5,286 nucleotides of DNA. Origin: Oscillospiraceae bacterium. Lineage in GTDB: Bacteria; Bacillota; Clostridia; Oscillospirales; Ruminococcaceae. The stretch's first letter is position 1; each line of letters begins with the position of its first letter. The stretch covers positions 1-5,286 of the forward strand of contig JAFPPJ010000361.1 in the NCBI GenBank assembly GCA_017410745.1, read 5' to 3'. The position numbers were made by a program, and so were the translations under genes. The notes beneath the pieces are model-generated. The model was not told the DNA's origin, ran no database searches, and saw only the letters and a program-made list of their open reading frames with translations. Shown one piece after another: positions 5,195 through 5,286 of this stretch.

Positions 5195-5253
5195 AGATAG
5201 ACGCGCTAATGATATCTCCGATGCGCGGGTATTCTGAACATAACGGTGATAAT

Positions 5254-5286
5254 ATGCTTGACCTCATCATAAACAGCATCCTGCTC
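5254..5286 (+). CDS. 5' end of a gene leaving on the right, hydrophobic N terminus
   Basis: The ATG at 5254 opens a frame reading MLDLIINSILL to the window edge. GGTGA (5245-5249), which pairs with the 16S anti-Shine-Dalgarno tail, lies 4 bases before it, and a strong promoter lies about 60 bases upstream. An in-frame ATG at 5221 would add 11 residues but has no ribosome site and lies inside the leader repeat. The hydrophobic start suggests a membrane anchor or signal, but eleven codons are too few to name a family. Confidence 0.5.
   Translation, partial: MLDLIINSILL

Overview
The window looks chromosomal and comes from a Gram-positive Firmicute, most likely a Ruminococcus-like member of the Clostridia. 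The evidence is the sigma-A type promoters with 17-base spacers, the purine-rich ribosome binding sites, a PrsW-family protease, and a secreted protein with a classical Sec signal. The genus is an inference from overall style, not a match. No transposase, integrase, phage gene, CRISPR array, tRNA or rRNA is visible.

Layout. Bases 2-103 hold what looks like the last 33 codons of a gene entering from the left, followed by a noncoding stretch with a hairpin. A strong promoter (230-258), with a perfect inverted repeat at its predicted transcription start, drives a rightward two-gene unit: a two-pass membrane SPFH/band 7 protein (322-1338) and, overlapping it by one base, a 70-residue ribbon-helix-helix (Arc-like) protein (1338-1550). 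A hairpin at 1554-1583 separates this unit from a leftward four-gene operon transcribed from a promoter at 4873-4901: a PrsW-type membrane metalloprotease with a 200-residue Tyr-Gly-Gln-Pro repeat tail, a shikimate-kinase-fold P-loop kinase, a HAD-family hydrolase, and a secreted Tyr/Asn/Gly-rich protein. The four genes are separated by 6 bases or overlap by 17 and 4 bases, so they are almost certainly co-transcribed and partly translationally coupled. To the right lies about 260 bases of noncoding DNA with several short hairpins, then a well-formed rightward promoter (5166-5194) and the first codons of a further gene that leaves the window.

How the genes may work together. SPFH proteins in other bacteria partner with membrane proteases (HflK/HflC with FtsH, QmcA with HtpX), and here an SPFH gene faces a PrsW protease operon across one terminator. 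A membrane or envelope quality-control locus is a reasonable hypothesis, but nothing in the sequence proves a functional link. The most distinctive single observations are the kinase, which lacks a normally invariant shikimate-binding arginine, the repeat tail on PrsW, and the SPFH plus ribbon-helix-helix pairing.
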